Shown one piece after another: positions 21,013 to 30,690 of a stretch of DNA of 64,000 nt (positions are counted from its first letter, which is position 1; every line of letters starts with the position of its first letter). This stretch comes from Pantoea sp. Mb-10. Lineage in GTDB: Bacteria; Pseudomonadota; Gammaproteobacteria; Enterobacterales; Enterobacteriaceae. A program made the position numbers and the translations under genes. Where the stretch lies: positions 186,001 to 250,000 of the forward strand of contig NZ_JAJSDX010000002.1 of NCBI RefSeq assembly GCF_021272205.1, read 5' to 3'. Below the pieces are notes generated by a model, which searched no databases, was not told the DNA's origin, and saw nothing but the letters and a program-made list of their open reading frames with translations.

Positions 21013-21798
21013 TCAGGCTTCGCTGGTTTGTTCAGCAGCAGGACGGAATGCGAGGAAGTAGGCAAGGCCGACAAAAACGGCGCCGCCCACGGCATTTCCG
21101 AGGAAAACGGCAACCACGTTAGGGGCAAAATCGGCCCAGCTCAGCTGGCCAGCAAAGATGGCGGCAGGCACGATGAACATGTTTGCGACCACGTGCTGGA
21201 AGCCAATGGCCACGAACGCCATCACCGGGAACCACATACCAAAAATTTTACCGACCACGTCTTTACTGGCGAATGCCAGCCAGACGCCGAGGCACACCAG
21301 CCAGTTACAGCCGATACCGGAAATGAACGCGTGCATAAAATCGGCGTTCACCTTGGCATGCGCAATCGCCACGGTCTTTTTCAGATAGTCACCTTCCGTC
21401 ATGCCCAGCATATGGCCAAAGAACCATGCAACCGCGATGCTGCCAAGGAAGTTGGCGATAGTGATCCAGAACCAGTTGCGCAGTACGCTCAGGCCGCTGA
21501 TGCGGCGCGCGAACCAGGCAATCGGCAGCGTCATCATATTGCCTGTCAGCAGCTCACCGCCTGCCAGCACGGTCAAAATCAAACCGACGGGAAATACGGC
21601 TGCGCCAAGGAAGCCGCCAAAGGATCCCCATTCTGCGGGGAGTTGGTTAATAACGTGCAAATCCAGTAAGAACCCTGTGGCGATAAAGGCACCGGCCATA
21701 AAGCCCAGGATAATAAGGGTTGAGACCGGCAGGCGGCTTTTTGCCACGCCAGCCTGAATCGCCAATTGAGCGATCTCTTTGGGTGTATGAAGTGACAT
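21013..21798 (-). CDS. Formate/nitrite transporter (FNT) family protein
   Basis: A 261-aa membrane channel with six hydrophobic segments. FNT hallmarks are present: LAGGELLTGNMMTLPIAW, the conserved CNWLVCLGVWLAF, and the pore histidine in GFQHVVANMF. Which anion it carries (formate, nitrite, hydrosulfide) cannot be decided from sequence; the FocA/NirC/YfdC families all share these motifs. It sits alone between yfeC and the tRNA-Ala genes, a place where E. coli K-12 has no such gene. Another FNT protein (YfdC) is encoded at 51.4-52.3 kb. Confidence 0.88.
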   Translation of the reverse strand: MSLHTPKEIAQLAIQAGVAKSRLPVSTLIILGFMAGAFIATGFLLDLHVINQLPAEWGSFGGFLGAAVFPVGLILTVLAGGELLTGNMMTLPIAWFARRISGLSVLRNWFWITIANFLGSIAVAWFFGHMLGMTEGDYLKKTVAIAHAKVNADFMHAFISGIGCNWLVCLGVWLAFASKDVVGKIFGMWFPVMAFVAIGFQHVVANMFIVPAAIFAGQLSWADFAPNVVAVFLGNAVGGAVFVGLAYFLAFRPAAEQTSEA

Positions 21799-22059
21799 AG
21801 TTCAGGTTTCTTTTATTGGTTTAGGGGAAATGCTACCGATTGCGTGTGTTAACCCTGGAAAGCGAATCGGTTAATTAGCGCGCTAAGTTTACACGTACCG
21901 TTAACGAACACAAGATTATTCCTAACACCGTTAACCTGCATGTAACGCCTTCCGCACGTCTTTAGGCAGAAGGTGAGGCGCTCATAAGGTTAAAAAGTGT
22001 CAGATTAACGTGGCGTTGCCGCCTTTTTCAGCGATTAAACGCGGAACGAGATTTTAGCG
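21799..22059. other. Spacer between the FNT gene and the tRNA-Ala promoter
   Basis: This roughly 260-bp spacer should hold the FNT promoter on the minus strand. I see short TTAACGG-type repeats (CCGTTAACG and CCGTTAACC around 21898-21936) but no site I can name. Confidence 0.4.
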
Positions 22060-22088
22060 TTGACACTCCTGAGGCGGTCTCATATTAT
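22060..22088 (+). promoter_or_regulatory. Promoter of the tRNA-Ala pair
   Basis: A consensus -35 TTGACA (22060-22065), a 17-bp spacer and a -10 TATTAT (22083-22088), followed by a GC-rich discriminator (GCCGTCC), as expected for a stringently controlled stable-RNA promoter. Confidence 0.88.
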
Positions 22089-22125
22089 GCCGTCCGTCGA
22101 GGCAACTCGGCGGTTTTTTCGGTAC

Positions 22126-22201
<76 letters not shown>

Positions 22202-22245
22202 AACCGCGCCCAACGGTTTGAGTCGAAAAAACAGTTTCCAGATGT

Positions 22246-22321
<76 letters not shown>

Positions 22322-22562
22322 ACTCTTCGTTCATTCAGAACGCACGTAACACACTCTTTTATTCCGATAGGCTTATTTTTTCCTGCGATCGCTGATGGCA
22401 ATGTGCTACGCCCTGCGTTTGGCGATCGGTGGCCCCTGCGTTTTAACGGTTGATCAGTGACGACAGCGCGATCGACGGCGTGCGCGATGACGTCATCTAT
22501 GCGAGTGAGAAGGCGTGCGCCCAGAACAGGCAGGGAGAATCGCAGAGAGAATGGGAAGGGAG

Positions 22563-22586
22563 CAGGGCGAGCCGCAGCTCGCCCTG
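22563..22586 (-). terminator. Hairpin after nupC
   Basis: A 10-bp perfect stem (CAGGGCGAGC / GCTCGCCCTG) with a 4-nt loop, just past the nupC stop on the minus strand. The tract after it is pyrimidine-rich rather than pure T. The 22322-22562 stretch between it and the tRNA-Ala genes shows nothing else I can name. Confidence 0.55.
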
Positions 22587-22591
22587 GGTCA

Positions 22592-23782
22592 TCAGAACGC
22601 CAGCACCAGTCCAGCAATAGCAGCGGAAAGCACGCTCACCAGCGTTGATCCATACAGCAACTTCAATCCAAAGCGCGACACCACGTTGCCCTGTTCTTCG
22701 TTCAGGCCTTTAATGGCGCCCGCCACGATGCCGATGGACGAGAAGTTAGCAAACGACACCAGGAACACCGACAAAATGCCTTCGGCGTGCGGAGAGAGCT
22801 GCCCGGCAATTTTCTGCAGATCCATCATCGCGACAAATTCATTCGATACCAGCTTGGTCGCCATGATACTGCCAACCTGCAGCGCTTCACTGGATGGCAC
22901 GCCCATTACCCATGCAAAAGGATAGAAAGCGTAGCCCAGAACGCCCTGGAAGCTGATGCCAAAGATCAGCTCAAACAGGGCGTTCAAGCCTGAAATCAGG
23001 GCGATAAAACCAATCAGCATGGCGGCAACAATAATGGCGACTTTGAAACCAGCGAGAATATATTCACCGAGCATCTCAAAGAAGCTCTGACCTTTATGTA
23101 ACGCTTGCAGCTGCAGATCTTCTTCGCTGTCTACGCGGTAGGGGTTAATCAGCGACAGCACGATGAAGGTGCTGAACATGTTTAACACCAGCGCGGCCAC
23201 CACGTACTTGGGCTGCAGCATCGTCATGTAGGCACCGACAATCGACATTGAAACGGTGGACATCGCCGTGGCCGCCATGGTGTACATCCGGCGCTGCGAC
23301 ATTTTGCCCAGAATATCTTTATAGGCGATAAAGTTTTCTGACTGTCCCAGAATCAGCGAACTGACGGCGTTAAACGACTCCAGCTTGCCCATGCCGTTGA
23401 TTTTCGACAGCACGGTACCGATGCCGCGGATGATCCACGGCAGAATACGAAAATGCTGCAAAATACCAATTAGCGCCGAAATAAACACGATCGGGCATAA
23501 AACATTCAGGAAGAAGAAGGCGAGTCCTTTTTCACTCATGTTGCCAAACACAAAGTTGGTGCCCTGTGCGGCATACTGCAGCAGGTGGTCAAACAGACCG
23601 GCAAAGCCTTTTACAAAGCCGAGACCCGCCTCGGAGTTGAGGAAGAACCAGGCCAGCAGAACTTCAATAACCAAGAGCTGTACGATGTAGCGAATGCGGA
23701 TGCTTTTGCGATCGTGGCTTACCAGCAAAGCCAGTGCAGCAACCACCACTAATGCCAACAGAAAGTGCAAAATAGGGAACAT
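22592..23782 (-). CDS. nupC: Nucleoside:H+ symporter NupC
   Basis: A 396-aa concentrative nucleoside transporter of the inner membrane that imports pyrimidine nucleosides and adenosine with protons. Around ten hydrophobic segments. Family motifs are [33 protein letters not shown] and [33 protein letters not shown] regions, which carry the nucleoside-binding residues. It is nearly colinear with E. coli NupC. In E. coli it is controlled by CytR and CRP; a palindrome upstream may play a part here. Confidence 0.97.
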   Translation of the reverse strand: MFPILHFLLALVVVAALALLVSHDRKSIRIRYIVQLLVIEVLLAWFFLNSEAGLGFVKGFAGLFDHLLQYAAQGTNFVFGNMSEKGLAFFFLNVLCPIVFISALIGILQHFRILPWIIRGIGTVLSKINGMGKLESFNAVSSLILGQSENFIAYKDILGKMSQRRMYTMAATAMSTVSMSIVGAYMTMLQPKYVVAALVLNMFSTFIVLSLINPYRVDSEEDLQLQALHKGQSFFEMLGEYILAGFKVAIIVAAMLIGFIALISGLNALFELIFGISFQGVLGYAFYPFAWVMGVPSSEALQVGSIMATKLVSNEFVAMMDLQKIAGQLSPHAEGILSVFLVSFANFSSIGIVAGAIKGLNEEQGNVVSRFGLKLLYGSTLVSVLSAAIAGLVLAF

Positions 23783-24018
23783 GGGGGCTCCAAATTTGAG
23801 GAGGGTTGTATTTTGCTGCGTATTCTATGTAACGCGTTACTTAAAAACGAGATCAAAACCACATTATAAGTATTCGGTATCACGTTATTTTTAAGATAAG
23901 TTTTACCGCTCACATCCTTTTCACAAAAGCGTCACAATAAATATCCACAAAAAGATTGTCTATAATTTGACCTGCGCGTAGATTGAGCGCTGAGGCACAG
24001 TTTTGGCAAGGGCTGACT
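23783..24018. other. nupC-mntH divergent spacer
   Basis: AT-rich control region between divergent nupC and mntH. A perfect 12-bp palindrome GTAACGCGTTAC lies at 23829-23840, about 47 bases before the nupC start, and could be a CytR- or PurR/LacI-family half-site pair. TATAAT occurs at 23961-23966 on the plus strand without a good -35. The rest is unassigned. Confidence 0.45.
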
Positions 24019-24048
24019 TTGCGTTTAAGTATAGCAATGGCTATACTT
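24019..24048 (+). promoter_or_regulatory. mntH promoter with MntR operator
   Basis: The 22-bp palindrome AAGTATAGCAATGGCTATACTT (arms 24027-24035 and 24040-24048, perfect 9-bp match) is very close to the E. coli MntR box in front of mntH. It overlaps a plausible promoter: -35 TTGCGT (24019-24024), 17-bp spacer, -10 TATACT (24042-24047). Mn-bound MntR would therefore block RNA polymerase directly. Confidence 0.85.
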
Positions 24049-24151
24049 TATAGCAGTATCTATCACTGCGATAATTACAACCAACTATCATCTGCGCTGA
24101 TGAACCGCTAGCCTGCATCGGTCATCCAGCATCACGACAGGGTTAATCACT

Positions 24152-25393
24152 ATGGCAGAAAGTCGCACCGTTGAGCGCGTGGCTCGCGGAGCCAGAAAAA
24201 TCAAGCTTGCACTGCTGGGCCCTGCTTTTATTGCGGCGATTGGCTACATCGATCCCGGCAACTTCGCCACCAATATTCAGGCCGGAGCGGCCTACGGCTA
24301 CAAGCTGCTATGGGTCGTGGTGTGGGCCAACGTGATGGCGATGTTGATTCAGCTGATGTCGGCCAAGTTGGGCATTGCCACCGGTAAAAATCTGGCGGAG
24401 CACATCCGCGATCGCTTCCCGCGTCCCGCCGTATGGTTCTATTGGGTGCAGGCGGAAATTATCGCTATGGCTACCGATCTGGCGGAGTTCATTGGCGCCG
24501 CGCTAGGCTTTAAACTGCTGCTGGGCATCTCGCTGTTCCAGGGGGCAGTGTTAACCGGTATCGCCACCTTCCTGATTTTAATGCTGCAAAGTCGCGGTCA
24601 GAAACCGCTGGAGCTGGTGATCGGCGGGTTACTGCTGTTTGTCGCGGCGGCCTATATTGTGGAGCTCTTTTTCTCACAGCCTAACGTCAGTGCGCTGGTA
24701 AAGGGCATGGCGCTGCCAACGCTGCCAACCTCGGATGCGGTGTTCCTCGCCGCTGGCGTGTTAGGGGCCACCATCATGCCGCACGTGATCTACCTGCATT
24801 CGGCGCTGACGCAGCACGGCAATCGGGGCAGCAAAGCAGAGCGCTACTCGTCAACCAAACTGGACGTGGCGATCGCCATGACCATTGCAGGCTTCGTCAA
24901 TCTGGCGATGATGGCCACGGCGGCAGCGGCGTTCCATTTCAGCGGTCACACCAGCATTGTCGATCTCGATGAAGCTTATCTGACGCTGCAGCCGCTGCTG
25001 GGACATGCCGCAGCGATAGTATTTGGTTTAAGCCTGGTGGCGGCAGGCCTCTCTTCCACCGTGGTGGGCACCTTGGCGGGGCAGGTGGTGATGCAGGGCT
25101 TTATTCGTTTCCATATTCCCCTGTGGGTGCGTCGCACCGTGACCATGCTGCCCTCTTTTATTGTGATTTGGGCGGGCTGGGATCCCACCCGCATTCTGGT
25201 GATGAGCCAGGTGCTGCTGAGCTTTGGTATTGCGCTCGCCCTGATGCCGCTGCTGGCTTTCACCGGCAACCGTGAGCTGATGGGCGATCAGTTAGTGAAT
25301 TCACGGCTGATGCAGAATACCGGTCGCCTGATTGTGGTGCTGGTGGTGGCGCTCAACCTCTACCTGCTGGTGGGGGAAGCGCTGGGCTGGTAG
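24152..25393 (+). CDS. mntH: Mn(II)/Fe(II):H+ symporter MntH (Nramp family)
   Basis: A 413-aa inner-membrane manganese importer with about eleven membrane helices. The metal-site motifs are DPGN (residues 34-37, in [16 protein letters not shown]) on the first helix and [11 protein letters not shown] on the sixth, as in all Nramp proteins. It closely follows E. coli MntH, also in position next to nupC. Regulation by MntR is indicated by the operator upstream. A strong terminator follows. Confidence 0.97.
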   Translation: MAESRTVERVARGARKIKLALLGPAFIAAIGYIDPGNFATNIQAGAAYGYKLLWVVVWANVMAMLIQLMSAKLGIATGKNLAEHIRDRFPRPAVWFYWVQAEIIAMATDLAEFIGAALGFKLLLGISLFQGAVLTGIATFLILMLQSRGQKPLELVIGGLLLFVAAAYIVELFFSQPNVSALVKGMALPTLPTSDAVFLAAGVLGATIMPHVIYLHSALTQHGNRGSKAERYSSTKLDVAIAMTIAGFVNLAMMATAAAAFHFSGHTSIVDLDEAYLTLQPLLGHAAAIVFGLSLVAAGLSSTVVGTLAGQVVMQGFIRFHIPLWVRRTVTMLPSFIVIWAGWDPTRILVMSQVLLSFGIALALMPLLAFTGNRELMGDQLVNSRLMQNTGRLIVVLVVALNLYLLVGEALGW

Positions 25394-25405
25394 CTCCGAG
25401 TATGC

Positions 25406-25440
25406 AAAAAAATCCCGGCACAGCGGCCGGGATTTTTTTT
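25406..25440. terminator. Bidirectional terminator of mntH / ypeC
   Basis: A stem AATCCCGGC / GCCGGGATT flanked by an A tract and a T8 tract. It reaches the stop codon of the converging ypeC gene. Confidence 0.9.
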
Positions 25441-25795
25441 AGTCGTGATGATGGTGATGTTTATGGCGTTCGTGGCGACGTTCGTGACGCCAGTGCTCGC
25501 GCTGCTCATGCTCGCGCTCGCGCCAGCGTCGCTCCCGTTCACGTTCATACGCCTGATGCTGCCGCCATGCGTCGTGACGCCACCAGCGGTTATCGTGATA
25601 GCGATAGCGATCGTTCCACCAGCGCGGCTCACGCCAGTGGCCGCCGTCCCAGTAGTAACCGCGCCGATCGCGGTCGCCGAGCTGCAGTGTCACGCCGGGA
25701 GCTAAATTGATGGTCGCGCCATTGGCTTCTGCTGTGTGCGGTGCCAGAGGGCTCAAACTTGCCAGCAAAGCGGCAAACAAAAGAACACGTTTCAT
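25439..25795 (-). CDS. ypeC: DUF2502 family exported protein (YpeC)
   Basis: A 118-aa secreted small protein. It has a signal peptide (about 1-24, MKRVLLFAALLASLSPLAPH with AEA before the mature part), the family core LQLGDRDRRGYYWDGGHWR, and then a very Arg/Trp/His-rich tail ending in five histidines and an aspartate. The core matches E. coli YpeC. The tail could bind metals, and the gene is next to a manganese importer, but no function is known. The ATG at 25795 has a good upstream AAGGAGAAAG. Confidence 0.88.
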   Translation of the reverse strand: MKRVLLFAALLASLSPLAPHTAEANGATINLAPGVTLQLGDRDRRGYYWDGGHWREPRWWNDRYRYHDNRWWRHDAWRQHQAYERERERRWREREHEQREHWRHERRHERHKHHHHHD

Positions 25796-25951
25796 ACTTT
25801 CTCCTTGCGGCAACGTCGAGGTTGCCGTCACGCCAGTGTGCCATAGCGGCACCGCCGCGCGCTGCGCCGCAGTCTGAAAAGCGTCAGGAAAATCTGAAAT
25901 GAGAATTTTCTGCTGCGACAAGCCTTCACTGCTGGTTGAGCAGGTAAGCGG

Positions 25952-26941
25952 TTACACCAAGATCTTGTCGATGGTTTCGAGCTCCTCTGGCGTCAGCGCG
26001 GCCTGACTCAGCATGGCGATAGCATCGTCAATCTGCGTGGTTTTACTGGCGCCAATCAGCACCGACGTTACCCGCGCATCGCGCAGTACCCAGCGCAGTG
26101 CCAGCTGCGCCAATTTTTGTCCACGCGACTGCGCGAGAGCGTGAAGTTGCGCGACCTTGGCCATCTTTTCTGGCGTCAGCTGATTCTCCTTGAGGAACTG
26201 GCTGCCGCTGGCGACGCGTGAATCCTCTGGAATGCCCTGCAGATAGCGGTCGGTCAACACGCCACCGGCCAGCGGGGAGAAGGCGATGCAGCCAACGCCG
26301 CTGTCACCCAGTACATCCAGCAATCCCTGTTCTGGCGTGCGCTCAAACAGCGAATAGCGCGGCTGATGGATCAGGCAAGGTGTGCCGAGATCGCGCAATA
26401 TTGCGATCGCCTCTGCGGCCCGATCCGCCGGGTAATTTGAAATCGCCGCGTATAACGCTTTTCCCTGACGCACCACCTGATCCAACGCGCGCATGGTCTC
26501 TTCCAGCGGCGTGTCGGGATCCGGGCGATGATGATAGAAGATATCCACGTACTCCAGGCCCATGCGCTTCAAGCTCTGATCGAGGCTGGCAATCAGGTAC
26601 TTACGCGATCCCCAATCGCCATAAGGCCCCTCCCACATGGTGTAGCCCGCTTTGGTGGAGATCACCAACTCATCGCGTAAACCGTGAAAATCTTCCCGCA
26701 GAATGCGGCCGAAGTTGGCCTCCGCAGAGCCCGGCGGCGGACCGTAATTATTAGCAAGATCAAAATGGGTGATACCGCGATCGAACGCGTGGCGCAGCAG
26801 TTCGCGACTGTTATCCACGCGCGTGCTGTCGCCAAAGTTATGCCACAGGCCGAGAGAAATCGCCGGCAGCTTCAGGCCGCTGCGGCCGCAGCGACGGTAC
26901 TGCATCTGTTGATAGCGTTGCGGATGGGGAAAAGCAGTCAT
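25952..26941 (-). CDS. Aldo/keto reductase (YghZ/GpmR type)
   Basis: A 329-aa NADPH-dependent reductase with the TIM-barrel aldo/keto reductase fold. Visible: YRRCGRSGLKLPAISLGLWHNFG, the catalytic-tetrad aspartate and tyrosine in HFDLANNYGPPPGSAE, STKAGYTMWEGPYGD with the catalytic lysine, and the cofactor-binding end VTSVLIGASKTTQIDDAI. It is close to E. coli YghZ, which reduces L-glyceraldehyde 3-phosphate and methylglyoxal. The ATG at 26941 (MTAFPHPQRYQQMQYR) aligns with the YghZ start and has ACAGGAAAA upstream. Divergent from ipdC. Confidence 0.88.
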   Translation of the reverse strand: MTAFPHPQRYQQMQYRRCGRSGLKLPAISLGLWHNFGDSTRVDNSRELLRHAFDRGITHFDLANNYGPPPGSAEANFGRILREDFHGLRDELVISTKAGYTMWEGPYGDWGSRKYLIASLDQSLKRMGLEYVDIFYHHRPDPDTPLEETMRALDQVVRQGKALYAAISNYPADRAAEAIAILRDLGTPCLIHQPRYSLFERTPEQGLLDVLGDSGVGCIAFSPLAGGVLTDRYLQGIPEDSRVASGSQFLKENQLTPEKMAKVAQLHALAQSRGQKLAQLALRWVLRDARVTSVLIGASKTTQIDDAIAMLSQAALTPEELETIDKILV

Positions 26942-26986
26942 GCGGGATTTTCCTGTTTCAGCGAAAGTGAAAAAGACGTCAGCCCA

Positions 26987-27008
26987 GCAGTGTATGCGTT
27001 TACACTGC
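26987..27008. promoter_or_regulatory. Palindromic operator between the AKR gene and ipdC
   Basis: GCAGTGTA-tgcgtt-TACACTGC: perfect 8-bp arms with a 6-bp spacer, 45 bases upstream of the reductase start. It has TGTA/TACA ends like TyrR boxes but a shorter spacing, so the regulator is undetermined. Confidence 0.5.
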
Positions 27009-27156
27009 GTTGAAATACTGCGCCGATCACATCCCTCAGAATGATCTGTTGTCGTAACGATCGCTTGCCAGACATCACCGGACGATCGCGGTGAAAATAT
27101 CGCCAATTCAGCCACATCGGTGATAATCGAAGGACTCCCTTGAGAAGGAATGCCTC

Positions 27157-28809
27157 ATGAAATCCCTGACCGTTGGCGACTATTTACTGCACCGTTTACA
27201 GCAGGCGGGCATCCGGCATCTGTTTGGCGTACCGGGCGACTACAACCTGCAATTTTTGGATAGCGTCATCGCCCACCCTGACATTACGTGGGTGGGCTGC
27301 GCAAACGAACTGAACGCGGCCTACGCGGCTGACGGCTATGGTCGCTGCAACGGCGCGGCGGCGCTGCTCACCACTTTTGGCGTAGGCGAACTCAGCGCCA
27401 TGAACGGTATCGCGGGCAGCTATGCCGAGTACGTGCCGGTGATCCACATCGTCGGTGCGCCGTCGACGCGGGCGCAGCAGCAGGGCGACTGTGTACACCA
27501 TTCGCTGGGTGACGGCGATTTTGGCCATTTTTTGCGTATGGCGCAGGAGATCAGCGCCGCCGTGGCGGTGTTGAATCATGAAAACGCCGTGGCGGAGATT
27601 GATCGTGTGATAGATGAAGCGCGGTATCAGCACCGTCCGGGTTACCTGCTGCTGGCGGTTGATGTGGCTAGCGCCAGCGTCACGCCTGGGGCAGTAAAGC
27701 AACCTGCCCGGACGCCTGTCACTGACGCAATGGCGGCGTTTTCCGCGGCGGCGGCGCGCATGCTGGGTGAGGCGCAGCGCGTCTCACTGCTGGCTGACTT
27801 CCTCGCGTCGCGTTGGCAAGTACACGCTGCACTCTGCGCGCTGCGCACCCTGCGCGCCATCCCCAGCGCCACCTTATTAATGGGCAAAGGCGTATTGGAC
27901 GAACAGCAGCCGGGCTACGTGGGCACTTACGCCGGTGCAGGCAGCAGCGAGGCGGTGCGTGAGGCGATTGAGACGGTAGACGTCACGCTGTGCGTGGGCG
28001 TGCGCTTCACCGATACGCTAACGGCGGGTTTTACCCAGCAGTTGCCCACCGAGCGCGTTATCGACCTCCAACCGTTTCACGCCACGGTGGGCGGCGAACG
28101 TTTTGCGCCGCTCACTCTGCAACAGGCACTGGACGCGCTGCAGCCGATTTACCAGCGCTACTGTGCCCGCTGGCCGCTGGCGGAGCCTGCAGCGGAAGAA
28201 GACGCGCCGCTTCCTGCTGCTGCGGTAATCAGTCAGCACCATTTCTGGCAGGCGATGCAGCGCTTCCTGCAGCCCGGTGATATTATCCTTGCCGATCAAG
28301 GCACCGCAGCCTTTGGCGCGGCGGCGCTGCGGTTGCCGCAAGCGGCACAGCTGCTGGTGCAACCGCTTTGGGGATCCATTGGCTATACTCTTCCAGCAGC
28401 GTTTGGCGCACAAACGGCGCAGCCTACGCGCCGCGTGATCCTCATTATTGGCGACGGTTCGGCGCAGCTCACCATTCAGGAGCTGGGCTCTATGCAGCGC
28501 GACGGACAGCAGCCGATCATTTTCTTGCTCAATAATGAAGGCTATACCGTAGAGCGGGCGATTCACGGTGCCGAGCAGCGCTACAACGATATTGCACAGT
28601 GGAACTGGACGGCGCTGCCACAGGCAATGAGCTGCAACAGTGCCGCGCAAAGCTGGCGGGTGAGCGAAACGGCCCAGCTGGAAGCGGTGATGGTGCAGCT
28701 TGCGGCGTCGCGTCGCCTGTCGCTGGTAGAGGTGGTCATGGAAAAACAGGATCTCCCGCCGCTGCTGCGCAAGGTTACTGCAGCGCTGCACCAGCGCAAT
28801 AGCGGCTAA
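27157..28809 (+). CDS. ipdC: Indolepyruvate decarboxylase IpdC
   Basis: A 550-aa thiamine-diphosphate enzyme that converts indole-3-pyruvate to indole-3-acetaldehyde, the key step of indole-3-acetic acid synthesis in plant-associated enterics. The catalytic glutamate is E51 in CANELNAAYAADGYGR, the paired active-site histidines are H114-H115 in DCVHHSLGDG, and the ThDP/Mg motif is GDGSAQLTIQELGSMQRDG ... NNEGYTVERAIHG near residues 430-465. AAGGAATGCC precedes the ATG. Placement directly before glk is as I recall for Pantoea and Enterobacter. Related phenylpyruvate or pyruvate decarboxylases share this fold, so substrate is by similarity. Confidence 0.92.
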   Translation: MKSLTVGDYLLHRLQQAGIRHLFGVPGDYNLQFLDSVIAHPDITWVGCANELNAAYAADGYGRCNGAAALLTTFGVGELSAMNGIAGSYAEYVPVIHIVGAPSTRAQQQGDCVHHSLGDGDFGHFLRMAQEISAAVAVLNHENAVAEIDRVIDEARYQHRPGYLLLAVDVASASVTPGAVKQPARTPVTDAMAAFSAAAARMLGEAQRVSLLADFLASRWQVHAALCALRTLRAIPSATLLMGKGVLDEQQPGYVGTYAGAGSSEAVREAIETVDVTLCVGVRFTDTLTAGFTQQLPTERVIDLQPFHATVGGERFAPLTLQQALDALQPIYQRYCARWPLAEPAAEEDAPLPAAAVISQHHFWQAMQRFLQPGDIILADQGTAAFGAAALRLPQAAQLLVQPLWGSIGYTLPAAFGAQTAQPTRRVILIIGDGSAQLTIQELGSMQRDGQQPIIFLLNNEGYTVERAIHGAEQRYNDIAQWNWTALPQAMSCNSAAQSWRVSETAQLEAVMVQLAASRRLSLVEVVMEKQDLPPLLRKVTAALHQRNSG

Positions 28810-28878
28810 GTTTCGGAAAGTTGCCTCTATACAGCGGGCTCAGCAATCGCCAGGCTGTGCCTCACACCAGACAGAAGG

Positions 28879-28910
28879 CGCCCATCGTGCAGGTGGGCGT
28901 TGTTGTTTTA
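28879..28910 (+). terminator. Weak terminator after ipdC
   Basis: A stem CGCCCA / TGGGCG with a 9-nt loop followed by TTGTTGTTTTA. It overlaps the -35 of the proposed glk promoter. Confidence 0.5.
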
Positions 28911-28928
28911 CTGGCAGGCTTTTATAGT
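28900..28928 (+). promoter_or_regulatory. Proposed glk promoter
   Basis: -35 TTGTTG (28900-28905), 17-bp spacer, -10 TATAGT (28923-28928), about 40 bases before the glk start codon. Confidence 0.55.
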
Positions 28929-28968
28929 GTCCTGCAATTATTTATGACCCAAGCGGAGCAGCAGAAGA

Positions 28969-29934
28969 ATGACAAAATACGCCCTGGTCGGCGATGTGGG
29001 TGGTACTAACGCCCGTCTTGCCTTGTGTGAGGTGGAGAGCGGCGCCGTCTCCCAGGCCACAACATTCTCAACATCAGACTACGACAATCTTGAAGCGGTA
29101 ATTCGCCACTATCTGGATGAGCAAAAACAGGATGTTAAGCATGCCTGTATCGCCATTGCTTGCCCAATAACCGAAGACTGGGTTGAAATGACCAACCACG
29201 ATTGGGCCTTCTCCACCCGCGCCATGAAGGCGAACCTGGCCTTTGAGACCCTGGAAATCATCAACGATTTCACGGCGGTTTCGATGGCCATTCCGATGCT
29301 CAGTCGCGATGAAGTGATTCAGTTTGGCGGCAAAGATCCGATTGAAGGCAAGCCTATTGCCATTTACGGCGCCGGCACCGGCTTAGGCGTGAGCCACCTG
29401 GTGCACGTGGATAAACGCTGGGTCAGCCTGCCGGGCGAGGGCGGTCATGTGGACTTCGCGCCAAACAGCGAAGAAGAGAGCGTGATTCTGGATGTACTGC
29501 GCGCCGAACTGGGCCACGTTTCAGCGGAGCGCGTGTTGTCTGGTTCGGGCCTGGTAAATCTTTATCGCGCCATTGTGAAATCCGACGCGCGTGAACCGGA
29601 AAACCTCAAGCCGCGCGATGTCACCGAGCGCGCGCTGCAGGACACCTGTATCGACTGCCGTCGTGCGCTCTCGCTGTTTTGCGTCATCATGGGCCGCTTT
29701 GGCGGAAACCTGGCGCTGAACCTCGGCACCTTCGGCGGCGTGTATATCGCAGGCGGCATCGTGCCGCGCTTCCTGGATTTCTTTAAGGCATCCGGTTTTC
29801 GCGCCGCGTTTGAAGATAAAGGCCGCTTCCGCGATTACCTGGTGGATATTCCGGTGTACATGATCACGCACGATCAGCCGGGCCTGCTCGGTGCCGGCGC
29901 GCACCTGCGTCAGACGCTGGGTCGCGAGCTTTAA
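28969..29934 (+). CDS. glk: Glucokinase Glk
   Basis: A 321-aa cytoplasmic kinase that phosphorylates free glucose with ATP. The ATP-binding loop is [12 protein letters not shown] (about 8-19), the catalytic aspartate lies in [14 protein letters not shown], and the sugar-contact region is [13 protein letters not shown]. Identical in length to E. coli Glk and very similar throughout. The start ATG at 28969 has GGAGCAGCAGAAG upstream. It is followed by a hairpin and the converging ypdB gene. Confidence 0.98.
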   Translation: MTKYALVGDVGGTNARLALCEVESGAVSQATTFSTSDYDNLEAVIRHYLDEQKQDVKHACIAIACPITEDWVEMTNHDWAFSTRAMKANLAFETLEIINDFTAVSMAIPMLSRDEVIQFGGKDPIEGKPIAIYGAGTGLGVSHLVHVDKRWVSLPGEGGHVDFAPNSEEESVILDVLRAELGHVSAERVLSGSGLVNLYRAIVKSDAREPENLKPRDVTERALQDTCIDCRRALSLFCVIMGRFGGNLALNLGTFGGVYIAGGIVPRFLDFFKASGFRAAFEDKGRFRDYLVDIPVYMITHDQPGLLGAGAHLRQTLGREL

Positions 29935-29940
29935 TCCTCG

Positions 29941-29964
29941 GGCGAACGGTGCCAGCCGTTCGCC
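29941..29964. terminator. Hairpin between convergent glk and ypdB
   Basis: A 9-bp perfect stem (GGCGAACGG / CCGTTCGCC) with a 6-nt loop, directly against the ypdB stop codon. There is no long T tract on either side. Confidence 0.55.
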
Positions 29965-30690
29965 TTACAGCCGCATCAACAGCCGAAACGCCTTGGTCTT
30001 GCTGCGGCTGACCGGCACTTGCGCCGTCAGGTCGCGCAGTTTGAGCAGGTAGGTATTGTTAAACCACGGCTCAATTTCCCGAATTTTACTCAGGTTGACG
30101 CAGTAAGAGCGGTGGCAGCGGAAAAACACCTGTTCAGGTAAACGGCTGCAAAACTCCCCGAGCGTCATCGACATCACATAGGCTTCGCGCCGGGTATACA
30201 CAAACGTCAGTTTTTCATGCGCTTCTACGTAATAGATATCGTTGATATCGGTCACGATAATGCGCTCGTCCTTGAGCAGATTCACCGTTTGCGGCGCAGT
30301 GAGCGCGCTGGTGGGCTGCGCCTGGGCATGAGAGACGCTGGCTTCCAGCTTATTGAGCATGGTGATAATGCGCGCCTCGTGATACGGCTTAAGGATGTAA
30401 TCAAACGCATCCAGTTCAAACGCCTCAACGGCGTGCTCTTTCCACGCGGTGATAAACACAATCAGCGGCTTGTGGGCAAACTGATTGATATTCTGCGCCA
30501 GCAGCATGCCGTCCAGCGACGGAATGTTGATGTCGAGGAAAATCACGTCAACCCGATGCTGCTGCAAATATTTCAGCACATCCAGCCCGTCATCAAAACA
30601 GGCTTCGACGCTGATTTGGCTGTGCTGGGCGATCATCCAGCTCAGCTCCTGACGGGCCAGAAATTCATCTTCTACGATAATGGCTTTCAC
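29965..30690 (-). CDS. ypdB: LytTR-family response regulator YpdB (PyrR)
   Basis: A 241-aa regulator. The receiver domain carries the phosphoacceptor D53 in [14 protein letters not shown] LytTR DNA-binding domain follows (about 135-241) with [18 protein letters not shown] and [15 protein letters not shown]. In E. coli, YpdAB senses pyruvate and its known target is yhjX; a yhjX homologue with a matching site lies about 10 kb away in this window. It overlaps its kinase gene by ATGA. Confidence 0.94.
   Translation of the reverse strand: MKAIIVEDEFLARQELSWMIAQHSQISVEACFDDGLDVLKYLQQHRVDVIFLDINIPSLDGMLLAQNINQFAHKPLIVFITAWKEHAVEAFELDAFDYILKPYHEARIITMLNKLEASVSHAQAQPTSALTAPQTVNLLKDERIIVTDINDIYYVEAHEKLTFVYTRREAYVMSMTLGEFCSRLPEQVFFRCHRSYCVNLSKIREIEPWFNNTYLLKLRDLTAQVPVSRSKTKAFRLLMRL

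Noticed and set aside
25402..25710. Plus-strand frames opposite ypeC
   Set aside because: Antisense to the His/Arg-rich ypeC gene and overlapping the mntH terminator; no support as a gene.
28018..28791. 257-codon minus-strand frame opposite ipdC
   Set aside because: Antisense shadow; Arg/Leu-rich low-information protein typical of such frames.
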